Below, in pieces: positions 11,830 through 23,439 of a stretch of DNA of 64,000 nt. The stretch lies in NCBI GenBank assembly GCA_000149265.1, contig CH003396.1:880603-944602 (forward strand), written 5' to 3'. The first letter of the stretch is position 1. Every line of letters begins with the position of its first letter. Origin of the DNA: Ciona savignyi (Eukaryota; Chordata; Ascidiacea; Phlebobranchia; Cionidae). The position numbers were made by a program, and so were the translations under genes. The notes under the pieces are model-generated. The model was not told the DNA's origin. It did not search any database and worked only from the letters and a program-made list of their open reading frames with translations.

Positions 11830-13730
11830 TCTCCTGAAAACTCGCGCGAAATGTTCGTTTAAGGGTTCTCTCCGATCGATACGAACATGACCGTGTTTCG
11901 ATTGGTCATAATTCAATCACCTGTGGTGTCAAAATACACACTACAAGCAACATAACCGCAACCAAGAAATGCAATACGAGGTACGATTCACACACACGTC
12001 GACCGACAGATGTTTTATTATAGCGAGCGTACGCTTTCTCTTTAGTTTTTAAGAAGCATACACAGAGCACCCGTGTTATGCGGATCAGTCCTAACACAAC
12101 GCAATAGAAAGATGTTTACTATTCGGCTCGTATTCTTGAACATGCGTACAATAAATGTAATTTTTGTGTCATGGAGATCAAACAAGGTCGTTTTGGATTT
12201 AATTTCGCATGATGTCAAAAAAGAAATCATGCACTTGCTTTGTCCTCGCTAACTAATTAGAATTCTCGGTATGCCCTCGTCCAAATCAAAGAACGTGGAA
12301 CTATAGATATCGTGTTTAGAATTCTAGCTACCGCAATTCATAGTGGTTTTTGGTTTGAATTTGTAGAATACTAGGTTTTACAATTTCCGATGACATTGCA
12401 GGACAAGTTGCGACAGGCCCAGAAACGTTGTCATGTGTGTTATACAATCTCGTCCGCACAACTTAGTTTACATCTTCAATCTCTGCAGCAACTAATATTG
12501 TTTTGTGTCATTCCTGAGTTTGTGGCTAGTTATGCGGTAAGTCGACTGAAAAGAAAACAAAGACTTACACAGCAACAACAGATTATTCCTGTGGTACATG
12601 ATTTCAATATTAACGGCTTGCGGTAATTTCCCGTAAACATGCCCGGGCGCTACAAATCTATTAGCGGTAAGAACCGGTAAGCATGAAGACCTTTTGAACC
12701 TCTTAACCGCAAGTGGACTCATTAGACCCATCAAAGTAACTTAAATTTATCAATTTATATGACGTCTATTGATGCAAGGTCCTGCATAATCAATGAGAGG
12801 TCGCTAAAAGCTCGACCGGTCATCGGAACTCTCCCTTTTTTATACTTAAAAACTAAAACTTTAGCTTTTAATGTAGCACGTTAGATAAAACTATTTAAAT
12901 ATTGATATAACTAAATCGATAATTCTACAAACTCAACCGTAGGCACTGAAAACTGTGGACATTAAAGAGTAACATGTTGATCACTCAAAAATCCCTCCAC
13001 GAGTCTTGGTGGCTAGAAAGCACGTTTTAAAGATTAACCAGAAACATTTCTCAAGACGTTTAATTTGACCTGCCGGGAAATATTTAAAATCCGTACACGT
13101 AAGAACAAAACTAATTATCTTTAACGAAAATTTAAAAGAGAAAGAAGGAAGTAATAACCCAAGCAAGGATCGGAATACCGATGCAAAATAAGTTATTCTG
13201 ATTCTAATCTTGCTTTTACAAATATATATTTTACAATCTTTTTACTACTTACCCACAATTAAAAAAACTCAGAAATACTCCATTTCCCCGAAATATATCC
13301 CACCCAAATCCCAAATGTTTCAGTTGTACAATTATCTTCAGTGTAAAAGTTGTTTTTTATATAAGCCAATTTCTTGGTAGGATTTACATTAAACAATATT
13401 TATCGAGTAATTTTCTCCCCTGTGTAAATATCATTTTCATGCATAAAATACAGTAATACCTGCCATCTGGGATATAATCCGATGGTGAAAATACCATCGA
13501 GCAAGTTTAAGGGTATAATATGCTTTATTTAATTATGGGGAAATAGAAATTATAAATTATTTATAATTTCGTGGGAACTAATTTGACAGAAACATTTAAT
13601 GGAACAAAATTGGAAACACTTATTTGCACAATCCACATTAAAATGTCGAGATTGTTTTTTGCCAAATCAATTTACAAGCTCTCTTAGCTAATAAATCAAG
13701 CCACAAATATCAATTTTACCTTTTTAAAGC
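11830..13730. other. Intergenic, nothing recognised
   Basis: Upstream of the receptor. It holds short frames only, no copy of the repeat families, and low GC. A 63-codon minus-strand frame at 11906-12097 has a hydrophobic end but no start context or splice partner. Confidence 0.5.
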
Positions 13731-13734
13731 CCGA

Positions 13735-13910
13735 TTTTCAACCCCATTGCTACAGTGATCAGTGTCGTGATTGACATGAACTGGTTTGATGTCTTGATGG
13801 GTTGTCATGCCGAGGTAGCCTCATGTTTTAATCATGAGCCGAGGTTTATTGTTTTGACATTGATTTTGTTACCAAGAACCAACCATATTTTATTACATAT
13901 TTAAAATTGT
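13735..13910 (+). repeat. Duplicated block X1, copy in arm A
   Basis: About 170 bp, highly similar to 18600-18775 and, inverted, to 25905-26065. The copy keeps one frame open for about 55 codons (WFDVLMGCHAEVASCF, then EPRFIVLTLILLPR). The copy at 18600 has a TGA in that frame. It marks the outer edge of the inverted duplication. Confidence 0.7.
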
Positions 13911-14198
13911 TTGTCGCATTTTGTGCAATTTTTACATTTATTTTTTTCTGCGAAATAATTACCTACCGGTGCCTCTTAATTCCAGCTACGAACGGTTGCC
14001 GTCACCGCATAAATATACAAAATAATAGTATTCCCTAACCACACACTTTTCCACTTAAGAATTTTATACAGATTATTTGAATGCAAGCATTTGATGAAAG
14101 GTAAAAAAATTGACCCTTCCCTTGACAACTTTTTGCAGCTGTTTCCTCAATAAAAGTAAGCTAAATATTTCTCTTTCTTTTACCGCTGTAGATTTGAG

Positions 14199-14335
14199 TG
14201 GTTGATTTACATATACATATATACAAACTATGTATATATATATAGTTTGTATATACGTATATGCAAACTATGTATTGTATGTAGTTTGTATATATGCATA
14301 TGGTACATATACATATAAACAAACTACACAAACTG
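14199..14335. repeat. AT-rich imperfect palindromes
   Basis: Alternating acaaactatgtatata and tatatagtttgtatat segments form nested inverted repeats that could fold into hairpins or extrude as cruciforms. It lies between block X1 and a Rep2 copy. Confidence 0.7.
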
Positions 14336-14528
14336 GCCGACGCACTTGGCGGAAGTTGCGTTGACACAGTAGAATCAGTTGACTTATTCCAATCTAACAA
14401 TTCCCAAGGTATTAAATGTGCTAGATCTTGTATTTTCTTCATTAATACTATTTCTGTGTTCGTCGCCCAATCATAAGCTTTGAGTCTTTTCTGTTAGTTT
14501 GACTTTAAGACTTTAAGAATTTTTGGGA

Positions 14529-14815
14529 TATGATAGGATATTCATGTTTATCCCCGTGAATGGAAACCCAAGGTGGTTAACACACGGGCAAACGTCAGAT
14601 CACCTCGCGCCCACCGTCGGGTTACCGGAGCTACTGCAGTGTGTTGTGTATGATTCACACGTTCCTTCAATGTGGTGTAACCCATTAATCCGCTGGGTTC
14701 GGGCAATGTCCGTTAAGTGCCTTGCCCAAGGACACAACCGTCTAGCTAGCGATCCGTTAAGAGTTCTTTCGGTTGAAAGGCTTCGCACTAAACTGCCAGA
14801 CTTACCGGTCGGACA
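14529..14815 (+). repeat. Rep2 reference copy
   Basis: The best preserved copy. It has gatattcatgtttatcccc, ggttaacacacgggca, cgcccaccgtcgggttaccg, cagtgtgttgtgtatgattc, aatccgctgggttcgggca, agtgccttgcccaaggacac, ctagctagcgatc and ggttgaaaggcttcgcac in order. Confidence 0.8.
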
Positions 14816-15479
14816 AAGAATTCGTGTTGCAGAGTTTAAATTCTTACGGTTGTCTTTAAGCTAATGTTTTGTTTATTAGAAATAATTAGTCAAGTATCAC
14901 TTTCGATCACTTGGTATACCCTTTCATATATACGACTTTATATGAATCGGTCGCGCTAACCATTCGGTCAAACGACCGTTCGTCGTTGTGAACAGCAAAG
15001 CCTTTGATTGATTTGTGCTCCCCAATCAACAATACCGCAGTTATAGGTAAAAATGGCTCAGCTTAAGTAACCGGGCTAATTGTAATCGTGACCACGTTTA
15101 ATATTAAGAATATAGTTTCTATTCCAATAATTTCTCAAAATTATTATAAAGTTGTGTTACAACGTATCTTATTTAATGTTTTACCGACGTTCATAATCTA
15201 ACCCCAAACCCATAATACTATAACACATACAATTTATGCAGCCATAAAGATATTTTTATAACTCGACAATACACAGTGAATATACAGTTTCCATTTTTAA
15301 TTTTTATTTCTGTTTGACACATTGCGTTGTTCTAAATGTTTGCACACCTCACAGTTTATAGGATGCCCTTTGTACAAATCCGTGTTGTCACTCTAGAATC
15401 GTTCTGGTTCTTTTGCTAGCGAATAAATATTCTCGAAACTGAATAGTTGTATAAAAATTATTTTACTTCAATCGAGGTC

Positions 15480-15740
15480 AATATGATCAATAATGTGCAG
15501 TGATAGATATTGTTCTTCAGCGCCACCTGACGGTGAACATTTCCTGAGAAACCACAATCGCTTTTGGTCGCCATTGCATTCGTTGCTACATGACCAACAA
15601 TATGCATGTGTTACGTCACCAGGGAACCAGCCATGTTCGGATATCTTTGTACGTCATAGATCTTCGGGAATTCCCCATCTTTTTTTCTTCAAGAAAATAT
15701 CAGATCTGAAAATTATTGATAAGATTATTAAAGGCAATTG
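15480..15740 (+). repeat. Duplicated block X2, decayed copy in arm A
   Basis: Begins gtcaatatgatcaataatgt, continues ttcttcagcgccacct and tacgtcaccagggaac, and ends near catcttttttt and atcagatctgaaaatt. It corresponds to 19690-19905 and inverted 24774-24970, but the open frame of those copies is disrupted here. Confidence 0.65.
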
Positions 15741-15784
15741 CTTTTTAAAATGATTGAGACCGATCATTTAGCTCGAACGAGTGT

Positions 15785-16015
15785 CTGCCTGCAACCGATT
15801 GATTGTTGCATCAAAACTAGCCGGCCACTGGTCAGTTTTAATCTTAGGTAAGGCACTTAGCGGAAGTTTTAACAGAGTGGCTTAATTGGTTTAACTAAAA
15901 CAATAGTATCACCTCAACAACATTCTGCAATGAAACGATCGTGAACATGAGGTGATCTGACGATTGCCCGTGTAATAACTGTCCCTGGAAATAAAACACA
16001 CACTGTGCTATTCCC
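15785..16015 (-). repeat. Rep2 copy 3' of HLH gene A
   Basis: Minus-strand reading shows gggcaatcgtcagatcacc, gcagaatgttgttgagg and ggttttgatgcaac-type landmarks. It occupies the same relative place as the copies at 19975 (beside B) and 24490 (beside C), so it was present before the duplications. Confidence 0.7.
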
Positions 16016-16105
16016 AGATCACTCAAAATGAATTAATTATGCGAGACTATACATGGTTGTCATGGGAAAGATAAGACGAATAAATGAATTCAAATGTTAC
16101 CTTTA

Positions 16106-16381
16106 TTAAACTTGTTGACACCTATAATGCTGAATTATTCCTTGTCCTGACGTCACGCTTACGTCATCACCCAACGTCAACGACAGTTCGTGTATATAAA
16201 AGATGGCTTGTTGAATTATCTCCAATGACGTCACATCCGTTGTCCCGTCTAAACTTGGTAGAGCAGATTTCAACTCGATCAACAGCTGATCAACAATTGA
16301 GTCTTCGTCGCCGAGATGAATTGATTTCATATTTCGCGATTCATTTAGAATTGAACAACTCGACTTTGCAACAGATTTCAT
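16106..16381 (-). CDS. Id-like HLH protein, copy A
   Basis: Intronless, 91 aa. Id proteins bind bHLH partners through the helix-loop-helix and, lacking a basic region, keep them off DNA in the nucleus. Here helix 1 is SIVDQLLIELKSALPSL, the loop runs through DGTTDV, and helix 2 is TSLEIIQQAIFYIHELSLTL (residues about 28-70). The residues before helix 1 are acidic (GDEDS), not basic. It differs from C by only a few residues (V11I, L18M, F39S, D71G and one extra residue near the C-terminus). The stop codon TAA lies inside an AATAAA on the coding strand. A TATA-like ATATAAAG is at 16437-16444. It could be called an orphan HLH gene; the Id-like label rests on fold and lack of a basic region. Confidence 0.85.
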   Translation of the reverse strand: MKSVAKSSCSILNESRNMKSIHLGDEDSIVDQLLIELKSALPSLDGTTDVTSLEIIQQAIFYIHELSLTLGDDVSVTSGQGIIQHYRCQQV

Positions 16382-16389
16382 TTTCTAGT

Positions 16390-17060
16390 TCTTCGTCACT
16401 CTAAAATAGATTATGACGTGACAAGGGCGAACGACGCTTTATATTCCCCCGCCTTTTTCTTTCGCGATCGCGATAAATCGCTGAATCCAGACGAAATAAT
16501 CAAACAAAAGAATTGCATGCGCTCATTGTGACGTCACCAGCTGCGAAACAACCGAGATGAGATTCTTATCCAAAGTTATTTCAAATATTAGTTGTGCTTG
16601 TTTAAGTGACTGTATTTGTTTTCCTTGTGTTTATACACGTGCCCACAGTGAAACAATTGTAACATTATGACGTAACAACGATAGTCTGTGTCTACAGAAC
16701 GCGAAACGATGACGTGATACAACAAACAAAATCGTTTAATAATTCTATCGAATCCTAATAATCGAAGGTTAATTTGCATATCGAGTTCACATTTTCCGCT
16801 CAATTTATTTCAGCACATTCATGTGTTGATGCATCACAATGCATACTGTGACGTCATTATTCCGAACAGCACCTGCTCTCTCTTCCTATTCTCTCCATTT
16901 ATCTCATACCTCTTAATCTCTGTTTATTGCTAATTATAACGTAATAAAGGAAACGTTCCCACGCATTCGATCTGAGAAGATTCGAACCATCGAATGACGT
17001 CATAAACGTCATCCTAAAAACCCACGTGACTTTATATATAGGAATGTCCTTATCCGATTG
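16390..17060 (-). promoter_or_regulatory. Promoter of HLH gene A
   Basis: Conserved with the B, C and D upstream regions. From far to near: CGTGGGAA (16956-16963 on minus), a TGACGTCA near 16993, CAGGTG near 16868, TGACGTCA near 16849, CAGCTG plus TGACGTCA (16529-16536), a GCGCATGCG-like site, TCGCGATCGCGA, and TATA at 16437-16444, 56 bp before the ATG. Confidence 0.65.
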
Positions 17061-17344
17061 GATTCTAGAATTATTTTAAAATCAATAATTTCCAATCTAC
17101 AATTTCGAAGCGTTCTGAAATAAATTAAAGAGAAAGCTAAAATCATTTTATCAAACTAATTTAATGAAAAAAATAATTTAAAATTTGATCTCTTTCTGTT
17201 AAGCACAAATAATGAGTTCTTTTTATTTAAAAATATATAAATAAAACTCATTTTGTTTCACTATAAACCTTTAATTTAAAATTGCTGAAATTAAATAATA
17301 AATGCGAATCATTCCAAATTCAAATCGAATTCGGATCTTAAGAT

Positions 17345-17535
17345 TCTGGAATGGACATTCCTAGTCATATACCATATGACACACGACCACAATATTCGAT
17401 ATTGAAAATCTGTTGTTCATATGTTCATATACACAGGGGGCGACGGTTGTTAGTTAAACTGGGAACAGCAGACCGTCTCAAATGTAACATGTTTTACTGT
17501 AAAACACAAATGTTACCTTACAGCACCAAAGCTGC
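17345..17535 (+). repeat. Rep3 unit 1
   Basis: One of five copies of a ~190 bp unit found only within the inverted duplication. Landmarks: accatatgacacacgaccac, ttgttcatatgttcatata, gggggcgacggttgttagtt, gggaacagcagaccgtct and a tail gcaccaaagctgc. It keeps a 62-codon frame open in this copy. Confidence 0.75.
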
Positions 17536-17819
17536 TTAACCGAAAGGCGGGACTTTTGAATATCTGTGCCTGTGTGTCGCACAACGGCAGCTGTTGCGCA
17601 CAATAACACATGTGAAGAAAATTAAAACTTGATGTATGTTTGATAAAATAAAATAAATATAATTTATGTTAAATACAAACAGTAGGTTCTATTTATTTAA
17701 AATTATATAAATTAAACTCTTTTTTTTTCAATACGAGAACTTAACTTCGAATTGCTAAGTCAAAATATAATTTAGAATCATTTTCAATTGAAACCTAATT
17801 CCAATGTTGATTCTGAACT

Positions 17820-18015
17820 GGACATTTCTAGTCATAATATACCATATGACACACGACCACAATATTCGATATTGAAAATCTGTTGTTCATATGTTCATAT
17901 ACACAGGGGGCGACGGTTGTTAGTTAAACTGGGAACAGCAGACCGTCTTAAAAGTAAACAAACATGATCCACAGTAAAACACAAATATTACTAAACAGCA
18001 GTCAGCACTAAAGCT
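17820..18015 (+). repeat. Rep3 unit 2
   Basis: A direct repeat of the unit 290 bp upstream. Its frame is interrupted after the accgtcttaaaag position. It is mirrored by the copy at 22440-22640. Confidence 0.75.
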
Positions 18016-18124
18016 GCCTCGATATTATCTCAACTTCTATTTCATTTGTTCATTTTTTTACATTTCATCACTTTTATCGGCCCAGTATTGCCAAAGATTT
18101 CACATTGATTTGAGCAAGTGGTTT

Positions 18125-18270
18125 AATGGGTAGAACAAAAACTGTAGCAATGTATCAATCATAAACAACACACCGCAAAAGCTCCGGTACACTTTCCCTA
18201 CGCGCAAGGTAATCAGACTATTTTCCGTGTAATCGCTTAATTTGCCCATACACTTCGGGTGTAAACATGA
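18125..18270 (-). repeat. Partial Rep2 copy
   Basis: Minus-strand landmarks near ttgtttatgattgatacat and gggaaagtgtaccggagct remain; the outer parts are missing. Confidence 0.5.
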
Positions 18271-18599
18271 ATAGCTTATGTGTATGTTACTGTAAGATCA
18301 GATGGCAAACGTAATTTCTGATTTGTTGGCTTAACCAAAGGCGGGAATTTTGAATTTGTGTGCCTTTGCGCCGAACAGAGGCAGCTGTTGCGTACAATAA
18401 CACATGTGATGTCATAAACGACATACGGTCAATGGTATTTCTTATTTAACTTAGATTGCTATGTATTACGGAATATATTTCAGACAAACTAACCTTACCC
18501 GTAATGTGTATTAATGTATTAAATAATGAACCACATGTGCTTATATCAACTGATGAATTAAGCCGCAAATCTTAATATTATTTTGTTTCAAAACTTGCT

Positions 18600-18775
18600 A
18601 TTTTAACCCCATTGCTACAATGATCAGTGTCGTGATTAACACAAACTGCTTTGATGTCTTGATGGGTTGTCATGCCGAGGTAGCCTCATGTTTTAATGAA
18701 GAGCCGAGGTTTATTGTTTTTACATTGATTTTGTGACCAAGAATCAACTATATTTTGTTACATATTTAAAATTTC
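18600..18775 (+). repeat. Block X1, copy B
   Basis: Same ~170 bp as 13735-13910. In the shared frame a CCA-to-TGA region change (ttgtgaccaag) gives a stop, so this copy cannot code for the whole stretch. Confidence 0.7.
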
Positions 18776-19689
18776 TTGTCGGGTTTTGGGCAAAATTTTC
18801 CCTGGGTCTATTTCTCCTTTGTGCGAAATAATTAACTACCGATGCCGATTATTTTTAGCAAAGAACGGTTGCCACTATCGCCACATGACTAAAATTCAAA
18901 ATATGGAAATATATAGTAATCTCTAACCCCACACTTATTCGCGTATAACCTACATGAATTATAGTTTGTTACGCATTTCTATCCTCTCTTATCGTAATGG
19001 GTTTTACAGGGAATTTGTAACTTGCTTTGTATTTAAATGTCCTCATATTTCCTCATTTCAGTATGGACCCGATACTTCTCACCATTTGATTGTTTGACAT
19101 AACTTTATTTTAGATTAGGTTTGGTTTGATATTTGACGCTTTTCTAATAATTATTCAAATTCAAACATTTGATGCAAAAATAATAGCTTACTACACGCTC
19201 GTCTATCGTGCAAAAGTTCGTCATTTAATCTGCCAATCTCATCCATGCTATTCCAAGTTAAAACTTTATTTAGTTTATATAGTAGACGAACAATTGAACA
19301 ATTGGCCATACTTAAACAGAGTCATGGCTAGACAGGTAAATATGTTGATCCTTACTTTCACAATTTACTGCAGAATTTTCCGAAATGTAAGAATTTGTTA
19401 ATTTGTCCTATATGTTTTTCCATTTATGATATTCTATGATATTGCAGGAAGATTTTCTTATGACTAAACAATACACATTGTCGTGAATATATAAATTCGT
19501 CTTTCTGGAGTTCATTACTGTTCCATATACTGTGTTGTCCTTAATATTTGCACACCTTACAGTTTATAGGATCCCTCTTCGTAAAAATTCTGACTGGTTC
19601 TTATTAATCATTCCAGGTTCGTTCTGGTTCTTTTACTCGCGAATTAATAAAGCCGAAAGTGAATATTTGCATAAAATTTTATTTCATTT

Positions 19690-19910
19690 CAAGCGAAGTC
19701 AATAAGATCAATAATGTGCTGTGGTGGATACTGTTCTTCAGCGCCACATCGCTTTTGGGCGTCATTGCATTCGTTGCCACATCAGCAATAATCCGCCTGT
19801 GTTACGTCACCGGTGCACTTGCCTTGTTCCGATATCTTATGACGTCATCGATCTTCGGGAAATCCCCATCTTATTTTCTTCAAGAACATATCAGATCTGA
19901 AAATTTTAAA
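19690..19910 (+). repeat. Block X2, copy B, open frame with hydrophobic stretches
   Basis: An open frame from about 19690 to 19916 encodes two hydrophobic stretches (VLWWILFFSATSLLGVIAF and SAIIRLCYVTGALALF). The inverted copy at 24774-24970 keeps the same sequence but has a CGA-to-TGA change in frame. The differences are mostly C-to-T type and fall without regard to codon position. It could be an exon of a decayed membrane-protein gene; I do not recognise a family. Confidence 0.4.
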
Positions 19911-19974
19911 AGGTAATTAAACAATTGCATTTTAAAATAATGATTGAGTATGGTTGTTTTATCTCAGTCAAAAA

Positions 19975-20200
19975 GTCGCCAGCCGAAGGGTTACTGCATC
20001 GAAATCAGCCACCGGCTACTCAGTTGTGTTCTTGTTTAAGGCTCTAAGCGGAATTCTTAACCCAGTGGATTAAGCGGTTGAATTAAATAATGAAAACAGT
20101 AGTAACACCTCAAATACAACACACTGCAATGAAACGGTAAACACGAGGTGATCTGACGATTACACGTGTAATAAATGTCCCTGGGGATAAAACACACACT
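19975..20200 (-). repeat. Rep2 copy 3' of HLH gene B
   Basis: Same relative position and orientation as the copy beside gene A. tgatctgacgattacacg and ttgcagtgtgttgtattt-type landmarks are visible on the appropriate strands. Confidence 0.7.
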
Positions 20201-20291
20201 GTGCTATTTCCAGATCGCTGGGAATAAATTAATCTATTTAAGACTACAGGGAAAGAAAAATAAATGAATAAAATCCAAATGTTACCTTTTA

Positions 20292-20564
20292 TTAAACTTG
20301 TTGACACCTATGCTGAATTATTTCTTGTCTTGACGTCACGCTTACGTCATCATCTAACGTCAACGACAGTTCGTGTATATAAAAGATGGCTTGTTGAATT
20401 ATCTCCAATGATGTCACATCCGTTGTACCGTCTAAACTTGGTAGAGCAGATTTCAACTCGATCAACAGCTGATCAACAATTGAGTCTTCGTCGCCGAGAT
20501 GAATCGACTTCAGATTTCGCGATTCATTTAGGACTGAAGAACTCGACTTTGCAACAGATTTCAT
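20292..20564 (-). CDS. Id-like HLH protein, copy B
   Basis: Intronless, 90 aa. The helix-loop-helix (residues about 28-70) is identical to copy A. It differs at the N-terminus (SSSSVL) and in the tail (TSRQEIIQHRCQQV). One promoter-proximal difference is inside the coding region: the TGACGTCA that other copies carry at the DVTS codons reads TGATGTCA here without changing the protein. The stop codon overlaps AATAAA on the minus strand. The TATA-like box is at 20620-20627. It lies in the spacer of the inverted repeat and points the same way as A. Confidence 0.85.
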   Translation of the reverse strand: MKSVAKSSSSVLNESRNLKSIHLGDEDSIVDQLLIELKSALPSLDGTTDVTSLEIIQQAIFYIHELSLTLDDDVSVTSRQEIIQHRCQQV

Positions 20565-20589
20565 TTTCTAGTTCTTCGTGACTCTCAAA

Positions 20590-21250
20590 TAGATTATGAC
20601 GTGACAAGGGCGAACGATGCTTTATATTCCTCCGCCTTTTTCTTTCGCGATCGCGATAAATCGCTGAATCCAGACGAAATAATTAAACAATAGAATCGCA
20701 TGCGCTCGTTGTGACGTCACCAGCTGCGAAACAACCGAGATGAGATTCTTATCCAAAGTTATTTCAAATATTAGTTGTGCTTGTTTAAGTGGCTGTATTT
20801 GATTTCCTTGTGTTTATACACGTGTCCACAATGACGCAATTGTAATATTATGACGTAACAACAATTGTCTGTGTCTACATAATGCGAAACGATGACGTGA
20901 CACAACAAACTAAATCGTTTAATAATTCTATGGAATCCTAATAATCGAAGGTTAATTTGCATTTCGAGTTTACATTTTCCGCTCAATTTATTTCAGCACA
21001 ATCATGTGTTGATGCATCACAATGCATACTGTGACGTCATTATTCCGACCAGCACCTGCTATATCCTTCTCTGTTTAATCATCTCAAATCCCTTAATCTT
21101 CGTTTAATACCAATTATGACGTAATAAGGGATACGTTCCCACGGATTCCACCCGAGCACGGATTCGAACCTGGACAATCGAATTCCACCTGACGTCATAA
21201 ACGCGACCGTGAGAACTTGTCTGTTTTAATTGAGACGTCACATTAGCACA
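20590..21250 (-). promoter_or_regulatory. Promoter of HLH gene B
   Basis: The same motif order as the promoter of A: CGTGGGAA (21136-21143 on minus), TGACGTCA near 21190 and 21031, CAGGTG near 21052, CAGCTG with TGACGTCA near 20712, GCGCATGCG-like near 20700, TCGCGATCGCGA near 20648, and TATA 56 bp before the ATG. Confidence 0.65.
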
Positions 21251-21259
21251 GCGACGCGT

Positions 21260-22130
21260 GGCAAACTAGTGGAACAGAATGTCCGATATTGGAAATCTGT
21301 TGGCATTGATCCAATACTCGGAACGATGTTCTGACTGTTCGAACTGCGTCACAAAGAACCATTGTGTTCCGTCCTCGCGTCGACGTATTTGGTTTTTAAA
21401 AAAATCAACAAAGTTCGAATTGATTGATTCTTAACACAAAAAAATAAGTCAATGTAGCATTTAATTTTGGGAGGTTTCGCTAACCGAAGCAGCATCTGTC
21501 AAAAATTTATTAAAAAAAACGATTTGTAGGCTTTTAGTTTCTTGTAATATGACAGCTTACTTAACAACGGTTGCTAAACTTCATTTTCGCATTTTAATAC
21601 TTCTCTATGACCGAACATTGGAGTTTGAAGATCAGCCGTTTATGACGTCACATTGCTGGAACATGTGCTTGATACCGCCCGTTGTTTGGCGCCAAATTTA
21701 AATTTATAAGAAACAACTACACTCCTCAATTCCTTAAAGCAGCTGTTACGTATAGAATCGCACATGTGACGTCATAAAGAACATACGACGGTCGCCTGGC
21801 AGCAGTGGTTCGGGAATTTTACTTCTGTGACTTAACATATGGCGGTATTGGATTACAGAGACAACATTTTGGCGGTGAGATTTAAATGTTGTTGAATAAT
21901 GGTTATTGGGTCGTTAGGTGAAGTCACTGGCGGTTTATTCGTCTCCTATATCAATTAAATGTCTTAAAATTCAAAAGCATTAGGTTTTCGACAAATATAT
22001 AAACCAAGTTATGAAACTAGGTTTCATATATATAAACCAAATTTTACAAAATTATTCTCTAAGTTGGTTTTGGCCTAATACGCTTGCTTTCCGGCAACGC
22101 CTTTTATGTTGTTATTTGATATATAAGCAC
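21260..22130. other. Spacer between inverted arms
   Basis: No gene. Near 21735-21795 it carries a decayed version of a motif present at 18370-18430 and 22240-22280: gcagctgtt, then cacatgtga, then gtcataaa. This suggests more rounds of duplication than the four gene copies show. TGACGTCA occurs near 21640 and 21770. Confidence 0.45.
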
Positions 22131-22439
22131 TTTGGTTACATTATTTAATGTAAAAATATACAATATGGTTATTGACAGTGTGTCTGAAATATATTTCGTT
22201 ATACCTAGCAATGTACATATAAGAAATATCGACCAGCATATGTCGTTTATGACATCACATGTGTTATTGTACGCAACAGCTGCCTCTGTTCGGCGCATAG
22301 ACACACAAATTCAAAATTCCCGCCTTTTAGTTAAGCCAACAAATCAGAAATTACGTTTGCCATCTGATCTTACAGTAACATATAAGCTATTCATGTTTAA
22401 CCCGTACTGTATGTGCAATTGAAGCGATTACACGGGGAA

Positions 22440-22640
22440 TACGAGGCAGCTTTAGTGCTGTTTAGTAATATTTGTGTGTTTACAGTGGATAATGTTTGTT
22501 TACATTTGAGACGGTCTGCTGTTCCCACTTTAACTAACAACCGTCGCCCCCTGTGTATACGAACATATGAACAACATATTTACAATATCGAATATTGTAG
22601 TCGTGTGTCATATGGTACATGACTAGAAATGTCCATTCCA
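22440..22640 (-). repeat. Rep3 unit 3
   Basis: Inverted partner of 17820-18015. agacggtctgctgttccc and aacaaccgtcgccccctgtg are read on the plus strand. Confidence 0.75.
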
Positions 22641-22921
22641 GAATTAACATTGGAATTAGGTTTCAATTTGAAATGATTTTGAATTATATTTTGATTTTAG
22701 CAATTCGAAGTTAAGTTTTGGTATTGAAAAAAAAGAGTTTAATTTATATAATTTTAAATAAATAGAACCTACTGTTTGTATTTAACATAAATTATATTTT
22801 TTTTATTTTATCAAACATACATCAAGTTTTAATTTTCTTCACATGTGTTATTGTACGCAACAGCTGCCGTTGTTCAACACACATGCACATAAATTCCAAT
22901 TTCCCGCCTTTCGGTTAAGCA

Positions 22922-23115
22922 GCTTTGGTGCTGTAAGGTAACATTTGTGTTTTACAGTGAAACATGTTACATTTGAGACGATCTGCTGTTCCCAGTTTAA
23001 CTAACAACCGTCGCCCCCTGTGTATACGAACATATGAACAACATATTTGCAATATCGAATATTGTGATCGTGTGTCATATGGTATTTGACTATAAGGAAT
23101 GTCCATTCCTGAATC
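22922..23115 (-). repeat. Rep3 unit 4
   Basis: Inverted partner of 17345-17535. The minus-strand frame is open across the unit and shares the stretch HRGRRLLVKLGTADRLKCN with unit 1. Confidence 0.75.
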
Positions 23116-23439
23116 ATAAGATTCGAATTCAAATCGAATAGGGAATGATTCGGAATTATTATTTAATTTTAGGAATTCCAAGTAAAGTTCTTATATTGAA
23201 AGAAAAGTTTAATTAAAAGAAATTAAATTGTTTTTGTTAAGTTAACTGTGATACTGATTATAATTAAAAAATATATTTATTTAATTAAACATGCATATAA
23301 TTCTTATATTCTTTATTAAATTAGTTAACTTTATTTTTAACTGCTATATAACTATATTTCAAAGCGGTTTAAAATTATAGATTTAAAATTATATTCTAAA
23401 ATAACTCAAGAAACCAGTCGGTAAGGACATTCCTATATA

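Larger units (their letters stand above)
13735..18490 (+). repeat. Left arm of large inverted duplication (arm A)
   Basis: Segments in this arm reappear in reverse order and opposite strand at 22.1-26.1 kb: block X1 (13735 with 26065), block X2 (15480 with 24970), Rep2 (15785 with 24705), the Id-like gene (16106 with 24385), its promoter (to about 17060 with about 23440), two Rep3 units (17345 and 17820 with 23115 and 22640), and the stretch at 18300-18490 with 22130-22390. Similarity is high but interrupted by indels. Confidence 0.75.
18300..21250 (+). repeat. Internal copy B of the duplicated unit
   Basis: A direct copy of arm A (13.7-17.0 kb). In order it carries an edge sequence (agatggcaaacgtaatttct), block X1 (18600-18775), block X2 (19690-19905), Rep2 (19975-20200), the HLH gene (20292-20564) and its promoter (to about 21200). 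It sits in the spacer between the two inverted arms. Confidence 0.7.

Noticed and set aside
11906-12097. 63-codon minus-strand frame with hydrophobic end upstream of the GPCR
   Set aside because: No start context, no in-phase join to receptor exon 1, and the receptor already has all seven membrane segments.
16862-16870. SMAD-type composite site in the A-D promoters
   Set aside because: CAGGTG is present at similar spacing to a GTCA, but GGCGCC is replaced by GGAATA and GTCT by GTCA; too weak to call.
19126-19401. 91-codon frame in copy B with a partner at 25268-25501
   Set aside because: Conserved only because the DNA is duplicated. Most substitutions are amino-acid changing, as expected for drifting non-coding DNA.
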